Assembly (NCBI GenBank): GCA_946413695.1
Contig: CAMKLV010000007.1
Coordinates: forward strand, 12,313 to 76,312
Direction: 5' to 3'
DNA: 64,000 bases
Origin: Firm-04 sp946413695
GTDB taxonomy: Bacteria; Bacillota; Clostridia; Oscillospirales; Ruminococcaceae
The notes under the pieces were generated by a model, which worked only from the letters and a program-made list of their open reading frames with translations, did not search any database and had not been told where the DNA came from. Positions 34,301-43,224 of this stretch are shown piece by piece. Made by a program: the position numbers and the translations under genes. Each line of letters starts with the position of its first letter. Positions within the stretch are counted from its first letter, which is position 1.

Positions 34301-36810
34301 GCCAAAAACTGACCGTCCCGCATCCCCGAAAGAAAATAGACAAGACAACCCTGATCGTGCTGAGCGTGATCGGGGTTGTCCTGTTGATCGGCTGTGTTGT
34401 GCTTGGCGCTGCATTTGATTACGCCCTCGGCGCGGACGGCTCGATTGACGGCAGCAAGATCAGTCCGGCATTTCGCTATGTTACCTCGCATCCGGAAGTC
34501 ATAATTTCGGCAATCACGAAAAAGGACGGCTATGTTCCGAAGATGCTGTTTGTCGGTGTCTGTGTGATTGGCATCTTCGCCCTCTACAAGTACAGCGAGG
34601 AGCCGAAACGCCTGCATCGGCGCGGTACGGAGCACGGTTCTGCAAAGTGGGCGGATGAAAAGGAAGTTCGTGCGCTGGCAGAAAAGGAGAAAAAGCCGTA
34701 TCAACTGGCGCTGCGGGATGAAAACGGCGGGTATCTGTATGATGACAAGGGCGAATTCATCTGCGCTGAGGTTGATTACAATATCGTGCTGGCGAAGGAT
34801 GTGTACCTAGCGCTGAACACGAAACAGCACCGGCTGAATCTGAACACGCTGGTGATCGGCGGTTCCGGTTCAGGCAAAACGCTGTTCTGGGTCATCACGA
34901 ACATCTTGCAGCTCAATACCTCGTTCGTCATTACCGATCCGAAGGGCGAAATCTATCAGGCGACAGCGAAGCTATTGCGTGAAGCGGGCTATGAAGTCCG
35001 CGTATTTAACACGATTCAGATGGAACACTCGAACAACTATAACCCGTTCCATTACATCTATGATCACAACGGCGATCTCAGCGAGGACAATGTCAAGAAA
35101 ATGGCGGATGTGCTGTTTCAGGCGACAAAGGGCGACGGCGACAAGGAAGATTTCTGGAGCCAAAAGGGACAAACAGTGATTCTGGCGCTGATGTTTCTGC
35201 TGATTGAGCAGTCGGAATATGATGCGCTGTTTGATGAAAACGGCAAGATCATCCCCGGTACGCGCGATGAGACAAATCTCAATTTCTATGCACTCACGGT
35301 GAAAATGCGTGACTTACAGTATCCGCCACAGGGTTCGCAGAAGCCGGACGGGTTCTTCCTGACGCAGAATCCCGGCGAGAGTGATGCGGAGTTTGCAGCT
35401 CGACAGGAAAAAGGATTTCTCTGCCCGCTTGACCGCGAGTTTCTGGAATTGCAGCGCCGCAAGCCGGATACGCTGGCATACCGGCTGTATAAGGAAATCC
35501 GCAACGCACCGGAGGAAACGGGTCAGTCGTTTGTATCGAGTGCAAATGTCAAGACTTTCTGGTTCAATCTGACGAACCTGAAAAATCTGACCTGCTGTGA
35601 CAATGTGCATCTGGAAACACTCGGCGATAAGAAGACGGCGCTGTTTATCATCATTTCCGCGACAAACGCCACCTACAACTTTCTCGCGTCGATGCTGTAT
35701 ACGCAACTGTTCGATACGCTCTCCAATCGTGCGAATTTCAAATATCACGGAACGCTTCCGGTTCATGTGAGATGCCTGATGGATGAGATGGCGAATATCG
35801 GGCAAATTCCAGACTTTGACAAGGTCATCGCTTTTGTCCGGTCTATGGGAATGAGCCTGAATGTGATTATCCAGAATCTTGCGCAGCTCAAGGCGCGATA
35901 CGAAAAGACATGGGAGGTCATCACCGGAAACTGCGATTCTACGATCTTTCTGGGCGGAAAGGAGGAAACCACGCTCAAATCCATTTCGGAACAGCTCGGA
36001 AAGGAAACGATTGATGTCAAAGGGCAGAACCGGACAAAGGGCAAGCAGTCAAGTACATCGGAAAACAACAGCATTTTGGGGCGCGAGCTGATGCAGCAGA
36101 ATGAGCTGGCGACCATGCCAATCAGTGATTGTATCGTCATGATACGATCAAAAGATCCGGTCTATGCCGCAAAGTATCCGGCATTCGATCATCCGAATTT
36201 CTGCTTCACCGGTCTGGCTGATGACGAAAACCGTGCAGATATTACGCAGATCCGCTCGGTATCTGTTGCGGAATTTGAGGCGGAGCAGAAAGCGCAGCGG
36301 TCAAGGGCGATTCAGCAGTATAAAGCTGCCGTCGCTGCGGCAAAGTCGGAAGAAAAACCGGATACTGTCATCTACAAGGCTCCGGAACCGGTCGTGACTG
36401 CCGAAGAAATCCCTACAAGCTACGAGGATATTCTGGACATGGACACGGAGATCACATCCGTATCCGATGATGAAACCTATGCCGACAATACCCACTATTA
36501 CGGCATTCCCGATGACGAGATTGAGAGCCGAGATATGGGTGAAGCAATCAGACAGAGAGAGGATGATGCAGATGAAGAAACCGAGATTGCCCCCGCTGTG
36601 ATTGACGAGGACGGCGATATTTCAATTCCGCCGGATTTGGAGGAACCTGAAATCGGTCCGTACTACGGTGAACCCGACGAGGAACCGGAATTTAATCCGG
36701 ATCTCCCCGACGAGGAATTAACCGCGGATATTTCAACGGAAGAGCATTTTCCCGACGCAACGGGAAGAATCGGAGATTCGAAATATCTCGGACATACTTT
36801 CAACGACTAA
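34297..36810 (+). CDS. VirD4/TraG-type coupling protein
   Basis: This ATPase brings the relaxase-DNA complex to the secretion channel. The N-terminus has two membrane segments (about residues 17-40 and 75-95). A FtsK/TraG-like motor follows with Walker A IGGSGSGKTLFW (near 187-196), the FVITDPKGEIYQ segment and Walker B CLMDEMANIGQ (near 492-502). After position 640 a long acidic tail holds Asp, Glu and Pro and probably binds partners. At 837 residues it is longer than the usual 600-700 because of this tail. It is the core gene of the secretion cluster and is coupled to the PcfB-like gene. Confidence 0.93.
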   Translation: MSQKLTVPHPRKKIDKTTLIVLSVIGVVLLIGCVVLGAAFDYALGADGSIDGSKISPAFRYVTSHPEVIISAITKKDGYVPKMLFVGVCVIGIFALYKYSEEPKRLHRRGTEHGSAKWADEKEVRALAEKEKKPYQLALRDENGGYLYDDKGEFICAEVDYNIVLAKDVYLALNTKQHRLNLNTLVIGGSGSGKTLFWVITNILQLNTSFVITDPKGEIYQATAKLLREAGYEVRVFNTIQMEHSNNYNPFHYIYDHNGDLSEDNVKKMADVLFQATKGDGDKEDFWSQKGQTVILALMFLLIEQSEYDALFDENGKIIPGTRDETNLNFYALTVKMRDLQYPPQGSQKPDGFFLTQNPGESDAEFAARQEKGFLCPLDREFLELQRRKPDTLAYRLYKEIRNAPEETGQSFVSSANVKTFWFNLTNLKNLTCCDNVHLETLGDKKTALFIIISATNATYNFLASMLYTQLFDTLSNRANFKYHGTLPVHVRCLMDEMANIGQIPDFDKVIAFVRSMGMSLNVIIQNLAQLKARYEKTWEVITGNCDSTIFLGGKEETTLKSISEQLGKETIDVKGQNRTKGKQSSTSENNSILGRELMQQNELATMPISDCIVMIRSKDPVYAAKYPAFDHPNFCFTGLADDENRADITQIRSVSVAEFEAEQKAQRSRAIQQYKAAVAAAKSEEKPDTVIYKAPEPVVTAEEIPTSYEDILDMDTEITSVSDDETYADNTHYYGIPDDEIESRDMGEAIRQREDDADEETEIAPAVIDEDGDISIPPDLEEPEIGPYYGEPDEEPEFNPDLPDEELTADISTEEHFPDATGRIGDSKYLGHTFND

Positions 36811-36826
36811 AAAAGGAGAATGTACT

Positions 36827-37168
36827 ATGAAACTGATGAACCAGAAGAACAAGAAGTTTGCGAAGGTCTTTACCGTGCTGTTTACGATCGCTGTTGTGAC
36901 CTCGCTCACCGCGCTTACCGCATTCGCCGCAGGCGGTGCAGGCGGCGGTGGCGGCTCTGAGGCCGCATACCAGTCCACGATCGAGTTTTTCATCACCTGG
37001 ATTCGCCGCATCGGCATGATGGTAGCGTTCGTGGGTGCGATTATGTTCGCGCTTGCAATCAAGAACAACGATGCCGAGCAGAAGCAGGCCGGTCTGATCA
37101 CCATGATCGCCGGATTTATTGTCGCCGCGCTCTGCGCCGCATCGGATATGTTCAACCTGTTCGGCTGA
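36827..37168 (+). CDS. Maff2/VirB2-like small membrane protein
   Basis: The 113 residues comprise a signal peptide ending AFAAGG, a Gly-rich spacer and two hydrophobic helices containing FFITWIRRIGMMVAFVGAIMF and IAGFIVAALCAA. It matches the Maff2 family of mobile-element proteins and has the size and layout of VirB2-type pilin subunits. AAAGGAG lies upstream. The same 50-residue unit appears twice in the next gene. Confidence 0.8.
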   Translation: MKLMNQKNKKFAKVFTVLFTIAVVTSLTALTAFAAGGAGGGGGSEAAYQSTIEFFITWIRRIGMMVAFVGAIMFALAIKNNDAEQKQAGLITMIAGFIVAALCAASDMFNLFG

Positions 37169-37232
37169 TCGCTCCGGCAGGTCTGCCCCGCTCTGCGCGG
37201 GGCGGGCTTAGCCCGATCCAAGGAGGAATGCT

Positions 37233-37709
37233 ATGCAAATCTTACCCGCTCTTGCAGCGATTCTCCCGAACACAGGCGCCCCTGAGAATCCGGCGTATCT
37301 GGCGCAGACGGGGCTGACCTTTTTCGGCACATGGATTTCCCGCATCGGCGGCTTGGTCGCGTTTATCGGCGCGATCAAGTTTGCGCTGTCGATCAAATCC
37401 GATGAAACAAGAGATCAGCTTCCGGCACTGCTCACAATGGTATCCGGCTTCATGATTCAGGCGGCGATCTCGAATCTCGGTAACTTTGAGCTCGCAACAA
37501 CAAATGCCGAAACGATTTTTCAGAATATCCTGCTGTTCATCGGTCGGTGGACGCGGCGTGTCGGCGCAGCGGGTACGCTGGTCGGCGCGGTGATGTTCGG
37601 CTTCTCGGTCAAGGATAACAACGCGGTCGGCAAGGTCGGTGCGCTCAAAACCTTTGCTGCCGGTGCAATCGTGGTGTCTGTGTCGGGCATCCTGCACACT
37701 TTTGTATAA
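37233..37709 (+). CDS. Maff2/VirB2-like protein with two repeat units
   Basis: AAGGAGG lies 6 bases before the ATG. The 158-residue membrane protein holds two copies of the Maff2-type unit. The first contains FFGTWISRIGGLVAFIGAIKFA (about residues 29-50) and the second NILLFIGRWTRRVGAAGTL with GAVMFGFSVKDN (about 97-130). Each unit is a W..R.G helix, an IK or VK-D loop and a second helix. The role is probably as a structural subunit of the transfer channel or pilus. No cleavable signal is obvious. Confidence 0.72.
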   Translation: MQILPALAAILPNTGAPENPAYLAQTGLTFFGTWISRIGGLVAFIGAIKFALSIKSDETRDQLPALLTMVSGFMIQAAISNLGNFELATTNAETIFQNILLFIGRWTRRVGAAGTLVGAVMFGFSVKDNNAVGKVGALKTFAAGAIVVSVSGILHTFV

Positions 37710-37721
37710 AGGGGGTATCGT

Positions 37722-38879
37722 ATGAAAACAGCACTGTTATCCCCGAAAGAAAAACTGCGGCGATTTCACCGCAATATCTATATTTTCATCATTGTCGCGG
37801 GCATCTTCAATATCTTTTTTCCGCTGGTCGCGCACGCGGATATTTTCAATAACGATGTGCAGGATGTCTACGCGACAATTACGGAAAATGTGGACGAAAC
37901 GAATGAAATCCTCAAAAGCGCATTCAAGTTTACACAGGTATCGCCGTATACGGTTGTCAACAGCGTCGGCGGCAGCGCAGGCACGATCGGCGGCGCAATT
38001 CGCACAGCTACACAGAACCTCGCGCTCATTGTCTCCGTTCTGTTATTAATGGTAGAGTTTTTCCGGAAAACAACCAATTTCGAGTGGTCAAGCAAATGGG
38101 AGAACATCCTGATTTTTCTGGTAAAACTCATTGTCGTCAAGCAAGTCGTACAGAACGCTGACCTGATCATCGAGTACATCTACAAGGGCTTTAATACGAT
38201 CAACCGGGCTGCGACGAGCAGCAACATGAACTTCCTGCCTGCCGGTCACAAGGTCACATATTCCATTTCGATTGGCGAATCGCTGCTGAAAGATGTGGTG
38301 CAGGCGGATCACTGGTATCAGGGATGGATCAAGTTCTGGGAGAATGTCGGCGCTGGCGAAACGCGGCATAACTACACCTACATTATCTCGCAGGACGCGG
38401 TCAAAATGTTCTATCCGCACGCCGTATTCCCGTCCGGAACTGCCGTGCGGTTTGAGGATCACGCATTCGGCAATCCGACTTCTGCCCTGACCTTTAACCC
38501 GACAATCGAGATCATTCTCTGGCAGCCATATTTTCTCGCGATGAAAGCGATTGCCTACATGATCTTCGTGGTGACAATCGGGCGGCTGTTTGAGTTGTCT
38601 GTGTATACGATCTTCGCACCGCTGCCCATTGCGACTTTTGCAAGTGACACCACACATGATGTGGCAAAATCGTTCATCAAAAACTACATCGCGACGGTCA
38701 TTCAGATCGCGGTGATTGTGGTCATGTTTATCGTTTATCTCGCTGTAGCGCAGTATTTCGCAAATCATACTTCCGGACTCAGCTCACTCAAACTCATTCA
38801 GTTTATTGCCCTCATTTCATTGGGCTTGGGCGTCATGAAATCCGGAAACTGGTCAAAGAAAATCTGCGGCGCAGCGTAA
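37722..38879 (+). CDS. TrbL/VirB6-like conjugal transfer membrane protein
   Basis: The 385 residues start with a signal-like segment (FIIVAGIFNIFFPLVAHAD) and an extracellular part. Several membrane helices follow, including LALIVSVLLLMVEFF, AIAYMIFVVTIGRLFELSVYTIFAPLP and an IQIAVIVVMFIVYLAVAQYF stretch. The conserved-looking FELSVYTIFAPLPIATFA segment is typical of VirB6/TrbL-type channel proteins in Gram-positive elements. AAAGGGGG lies 6 bases upstream, and the gene follows the pilin-like gene by 12 bases. Confidence 0.8.
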   Translation: MKTALLSPKEKLRRFHRNIYIFIIVAGIFNIFFPLVAHADIFNNDVQDVYATITENVDETNEILKSAFKFTQVSPYTVVNSVGGSAGTIGGAIRTATQNLALIVSVLLLMVEFFRKTTNFEWSSKWENILIFLVKLIVVKQVVQNADLIIEYIYKGFNTINRAATSSNMNFLPAGHKVTYSISIGESLLKDVVQADHWYQGWIKFWENVGAGETRHNYTYIISQDAVKMFYPHAVFPSGTAVRFEDHAFGNPTSALTFNPTIEIILWQPYFLAMKAIAYMIFVVTIGRLFELSVYTIFAPLPIATFASDTTHDVAKSFIKNYIATVIQIAVIVVMFIVYLAVAQYFANHTSGLSSLKLIQFIALISLGLGVMKSGNWSKKICGAA

Positions 38880-38891
38880 AGGAGGTGCGGC

Positions 38892-39287
38892 ATGTTATCT
38901 ATGAAGATTCCGGCGGAGATTCAGGAATATAAGTCAAAACTCATTTTCGGGCTGTCGGCACGGCAGTTCTTCTCAATCGCCGGAGCGGTTCTGGTCGGCG
39001 TACCGATCGGCGTTTTCGGGCGCGGGCGCATCTCCGGCGATGTGCTGCCGTGGTTCGTGATTGTCGCCGTCATGCCGTTTTTCGCGTTCGGTTTCTTCAC
39101 ATTCAAGGGAATGCGCTTTGAGGAGCTCGTCAAAGCGATGTGCAATATGGGGTTTCGTCCGCAGATTCGTGTTTACGAGGACGCGGACGGAATCTTTGAA
39201 GAACTGCATACGGAACTGATTGAGGAAGAAATCGTGCGGCAGCGAATCAGCAGCGGAGAATATTTCAGAAAGGATGATGTGGGGTGA
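38892..39287 (+). CDS. PrgI/VirB3-like protein
   Basis: This 131-residue protein has the PrgI pattern: MKIPAEIQEYKSKLIFGLSARQ at the start, two short membrane helices (FFSIAGAVLVGVPIGVF and VIVAVMPFFAFGFFTF), then a KGMRFEELV segment. VirB3-type proteins sit in the inner channel and work with VirB4, whose gene follows with a GTGA overlap. AAAGGAGG lies upstream. Confidence 0.88.
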   Translation: MLSMKIPAEIQEYKSKLIFGLSARQFFSIAGAVLVGVPIGVFGRGRISGDVLPWFVIVAVMPFFAFGFFTFKGMRFEELVKAMCNMGFRPQIRVYEDADGIFEELHTELIEEEIVRQRISSGEYFRKDDVG

Positions 39288-41683
39288 AGAAGAAAAAATC
39301 CGGCAGAAAAATCAAGCGGACAACCATCCAGACCTTGCCCTATGAACGGTTCGTCAGCAATCATGTGATGCTGAATGCCGCGAATGTCAAGGTCGGGCGG
39401 GAAACGGTCAACCTTTACAGCAAGTCGTATCTGATCGAGGACATCAATTATTCTGTTCTGACTGAGGATGAACAAGAGGTCAAGCTGCGGCAGTTTTCCG
39501 AACTGCTGAACAGCTTTGACAGCACGGTTTCTGTGCAGATTTCGCTTGTCAACTTGCCGATGAACCGTGAAGAATCCGAGTGTCTGATGCTTCATGCACG
39601 CGGAGACGGTCACGATCACCAGCGGCAGGAGTTCAATACGGTCATTCATTACAAGATCATGGATGGGCAGAAGGGACTGCAATGCCAGAAGATCATCACA
39701 GTGACGGTTTGCGCAGTGGACTTTGAAACAGCCAATACCCGCCTGTATAACTTCGAGCGGCAGCTGAACAAGAGCCTTGCTGCCATCGGCACAAAGGCGG
39801 TTCCGCTGACGGCAAATGACCGCGTGAAGCTGATGGCAGATATTCTCTGCGATGTGGACAAGCAGATCGAGCCGATATCCCGTTCTGAGCTTGATCGTCA
39901 GGCGGAGAAACAGCTCTGCTGTCCGGATTCATTTGAATTCAAAAAGGACTTCTTCATGATCGGCGGCAAATACGCCCGCTGCATCTATATCAAACGGCTC
40001 GGTTCCGAAGTCACGGACAATCTGTATCCGGAACTGCTGGAGCTCAATCTGCAAACGGTCATCTCCGAGAACATCGACTTTGTCGATCAGGCGGAGGCAT
40101 TGCAGCTTGTGCAGCGCAAGCTGACCGACATGAAGCAGGAGGAAATAAATAAAAAACGCAAGAGCGCGGAAACCGCGAAGGGCGCGTACATTGATCCGAT
40201 CGAGGGCACGGCGCTGGAAACGGACAAGCTCGAAGCGAAGGCGTATCTGGAAAAGCTGCAAAGTCACAATGTGAAGATGACGCGGGTGCAGTTCATCATG
40301 ATGATTCTGGCGGACAGCATGGACGAGCTGGATGCGGCGACCGACAAAGTGCAGACGGTGCTGCGCGGACGGCAGATCGAAATGTCCAATGCACCGTACC
40401 GGCAAGAAGCAGCTTTCGATTCCTGCCTGCCGATCGGCAATTCCTGCGGCATCGACAAGGAGCAGAATATTCAGGTGCGGCGCACGCTGGATACGGACAG
40501 TACCGCGATTTTCATGCCGTTCAATTCGCGTGAACTGATGCACGAAAACGGCATTTACTTCGGACAGAACCGGCTCTCGCGCTCGGTCATTCTGTTCGAT
40601 CGGATGAAGCTGAACAACCCGAATTCTTTTATCTTCGGTATGCCTGGTTCCGGCAAATCTATGACGGCAAAGCTCATGATTCTCTACATTTATCTCTCGC
40701 AAAACGATGAGATACTCATTGTAGACCCTGAGCGAGAATATGCCGCCCTTGTAGAACTGCTCGGCGGAGAGGTCATCTATATGTCTGAGAACAGCGGCAC
40801 GCACATCAATCCGCTCGATCTCACAGAAAATCCGGATTCTGACGATAAAGAGTACGATCCGGTCAAGGCGAAGCTGGATTTCCTGTTGTCATTCTTTTCC
40901 GCGATCATGGGCGATGCGGAGATTACGCCGATTCAGAAAACAATCATCGACAGCGTGATGCACAGCGCATACCGCAATTACCCGAAGCCGACGCTGCGGG
41001 AATATTACGATGAACTGCTGAAATATGAACAGGAGGCCAGCGAGGAAACCCGTCCGGCTGCGGCATATCTGCGGCAGACATTGCACCTCTATGTTCACGG
41101 CTCGATGAATGTGTTTGCGCATGAAACGAATGTGAACATTCACAAGCGGATTGTCTCCTATGACATTAAGGAACTCGGCAAGAGTATGCAGACACTCGCC
41201 ATGATGATTGTTCTGGAAAACATCTGGGACAGAGTTGCGAAAAACCGCGCAAAAGGTGTGAAAACGCAAATCTTTGTTGACGAACTCTATCTTTTGTTCA
41301 AGTCGGAACAGTCCGCAAACTTCTTTTATGAATTGTATAAACGAGCCCGAAAATGGGGCGGTGTTCCTTGCGGAATCACGCAGAATGTGGATGATCTGCT
41401 GCGATCTGAATTGGCGCGAACAATGATTTCCAATACGCAGTTTGTTGTAATGCTCGCGCAGAACGAAACCGACCGCGAACAGCTTGCAAATCTGCTGCAC
41501 ATTCCGAAAGAGACAATGGACACCTACCTGAACGGCGTCGGCGCGGGCTGCGGCATGATTTACGCCGGTGATTACGGTGTGATTCCGTTTGACAATTCGT
41601 TCCCGGCAGACACGGATATATACCGCATTATTACCACGAAATTCGACGAGGTGATGCACCGTGCGGAAGATCAATCTGCATGA
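39284..41683 (+). CDS. VirB4-type conjugation ATPase
   Basis: This motor ATPase of the type IV secretion channel starts at a GTG inside the stop of the PrgI gene. The 799 residues have an N-terminal channel-interacting domain, Walker A GMPGSGKSMTAK (about 452-463), Walker B IFVDELYLLF (about 662-671) and the late motifs GGVPCGITQNVDDLL and FVVMLAQNETDREQL. All features of an active enzyme are present. A 23-base overlap couples it to the next gene. Confidence 0.93.
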   Translation: MKKKKSGRKIKRTTIQTLPYERFVSNHVMLNAANVKVGRETVNLYSKSYLIEDINYSVLTEDEQEVKLRQFSELLNSFDSTVSVQISLVNLPMNREESECLMLHARGDGHDHQRQEFNTVIHYKIMDGQKGLQCQKIITVTVCAVDFETANTRLYNFERQLNKSLAAIGTKAVPLTANDRVKLMADILCDVDKQIEPISRSELDRQAEKQLCCPDSFEFKKDFFMIGGKYARCIYIKRLGSEVTDNLYPELLELNLQTVISENIDFVDQAEALQLVQRKLTDMKQEEINKKRKSAETAKGAYIDPIEGTALETDKLEAKAYLEKLQSHNVKMTRVQFIMMILADSMDELDAATDKVQTVLRGRQIEMSNAPYRQEAAFDSCLPIGNSCGIDKEQNIQVRRTLDTDSTAIFMPFNSRELMHENGIYFGQNRLSRSVILFDRMKLNNPNSFIFGMPGSGKSMTAKLMILYIYLSQNDEILIVDPEREYAALVELLGGEVIYMSENSGTHINPLDLTENPDSDDKEYDPVKAKLDFLLSFFSAIMGDAEITPIQKTIIDSVMHSAYRNYPKPTLREYYDELLKYEQEASEETRPAAAYLRQTLHLYVHGSMNVFAHETNVNIHKRIVSYDIKELGKSMQTLAMMIVLENIWDRVAKNRAKGVKTQIFVDELYLLFKSEQSANFFYELYKRARKWGGVPCGITQNVDDLLRSELARTMISNTQFVVMLAQNETDREQLANLLHIPKETMDTYLNGVGAGCGMIYAGDYGVIPFDNSFPADTDIYRIITTKFDEVMHRAEDQSA

Positions 41684-42935
41684 TACGACGGATACCGGCG
41701 CGGAGAGTGTACGGCTCGGCGTCGATGCTGCAAAGAAAGGCAGACGGGCTGTCCGGACGGCACGGGATACAACAAGGACTGCCGTCCGGGCGGCTAAAAC
41801 AACCGTAAATATCCTGCATCACCTGATCGTTCATACGGTTGCGATCCTGCTCTCGCCGGTCACATGGGTGATTCTGGCAATCGGGCTGGTGCTGTATCTG
41901 CTCATGACGCTTCTCATCATTTTGACCGGCGTTGCCGCGGAGGACAACAACGCACAGCATCAGGCGTATGCGACACCGGTCGCGCTCGGCGAGGATATTC
42001 CGGAGGAAATCACCGAAGCCAAAGGCTTGTTTGAAACAGCGGTCAATGCGAAAAAGCGCGAATATACGGATAAAATTGACGCGCTTGTTTTCAATACTTC
42101 GGATATGCCGCACAACGATACGGTGTATCTTCGGCGCAATGAACCGCCTGCGGAATACCAGACCTCGCTTGCGACTCCTGCTCGCAAAACGCAGCTCAAA
42201 AACTCTTGGCAGCTTGCAGTTTCAGAGGCAGAGGGCATCGCGATTGCGTATGTGTATCTGGAACGGCAGGAGAACGAAGCGCACGGCTCGCAGGGCGTGC
42301 TGTACCCGGTCAGCTATACGCAGGATGTGTTTGACCTGATTGTCGCGGACATGGTCGCGGTGACGGAAACGCAGTATCACGGACAGCAATGTCCGAATGC
42401 GGATTGTTCGGTGCATTATCATGAAGAACCGAATCCGGACTACGCAGAGGCACAGGCAGACCTGACAGCGGCAATAACGCGCCGGGATGACTGGAATATT
42501 ATGGTTATCCCGCGCAGCAATGACTATGTGAACGCTGTCAACGAATTCAACAACACGCCCGCCGCCGGTCAGCCCTACGCGCAGCAGCGGGTTGACAGCA
42601 CCTACGCGCTTTTCGTGCAGGCAGTCAACAACTGGTCGAGCGTATTCGGAATCTGGGGACTGAACATTGACGGACAACTCGGCGCAAATATGCAGGCAAG
42701 GCTGAACCGCGAAGTTGCGGCGGCAGAAACCGCGCGAAACAACACGCCGGAGACAATCCGGACGCCTTATTATACCTGCGATCATCTGCACACACTCCAT
42801 TCGTTCGGGCTTAATTTCTATACTGCGGATCAGGTTATGCAGGTGCTGAATTTCACCGAAGACGAAAAGCAATGGGTTGCGCTGACGGCGATGAACATTG
42901 AGCAATATCTGATCACAGAACCGGAAGGAGGATAA
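41661..42935 (+). CDS. Membrane-anchored conjugation protein without a lytic domain
   Basis: The GTG start lies inside the end of virB4, with GAGG about 9 bases upstream. The basic N-terminus (residues 1-50) is followed by a strong membrane segment (VAILLSPVTWVILAIGLVLYLLM, about 59-81), and the remaining 340 residues are outside the cell. In related elements the gene at this place often encodes a VirB1-like protein with lysozyme and NlpC/P60 domains. Here no such catalytic motif is visible; the outer part is helical and Asn/Ala/Gln rich with a CPNADC...H.H segment. A structural channel role is likely. Confidence 0.6.
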   Translation: MRKINLHDTTDTGAESVRLGVDAAKKGRRAVRTARDTTRTAVRAAKTTVNILHHLIVHTVAILLSPVTWVILAIGLVLYLLMTLLIILTGVAAEDNNAQHQAYATPVALGEDIPEEITEAKGLFETAVNAKKREYTDKIDALVFNTSDMPHNDTVYLRRNEPPAEYQTSLATPARKTQLKNSWQLAVSEAEGIAIAYVYLERQENEAHGSQGVLYPVSYTQDVFDLIVADMVAVTETQYHGQQCPNADCSVHYHEEPNPDYAEAQADLTAAITRRDDWNIMVIPRSNDYVNAVNEFNNTPAAGQPYAQQRVDSTYALFVQAVNNWSSVFGIWGLNIDGQLGANMQARLNREVAAAETARNNTPETIRTPYYTCDHLHTLHSFGLNFYTADQVMQVLNFTEDEKQWVALTAMNIEQYLITEPEGG

Positions 42936-42936
42936 A

Positions 42937-43224
42937 ATGTTTGAGGGACACCGGAAACGCGCAGAGAAAGTGCGCGGATATTTCTCGCAGAAGCGTGCAA
43001 TCACGCTGTTTGCAATTCTCGCGTCCATTGCACTGCTGGTCAGTCTTGTGATGAATTATCAGGTAAAGGAAACGGATGCAGATACGCAAGAAACCGCTGC
43101 ATCGGATACGGATGAATCATGGCGGTTCTATCCGGTTGATCTGGTCGTGCTGGGCGCAGGCGGTGGGCTGAGTGCGGTAATGATGTTGCGGGAGAAGCGG
43201 CACGCGAAGGAGGAGTTGAATTGA
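42937..43224 (+). CDS. Small two-helix membrane protein
   Basis: The 95 residues contain one membrane helix near 22-42 (ITLFAILASIALLVSLVMNY), an acidic loop and a second hydrophobic segment (YPVDLVVLGAGGGLSAVMM). AAGGAGG precedes the ATG. It lies inside the transfer operon and shares TTGA with the next gene. The second helix and RE-K tail resemble an LPXTG-type anchor region, but no LPXTG motif is present. Confidence 0.65.
   Translation: MFEGHRKRAEKVRGYFSQKRAITLFAILASIALLVSLVMNYQVKETDADTQETAASDTDESWRFYPVDLVVLGAGGGLSAVMMLREKRHAKEELN

Noticed and set aside
32822..34414. Long minus-strand frame opposite the PcfB-like gene
   Set aside because: No ribosome binding site; composition is typical of antisense reading.
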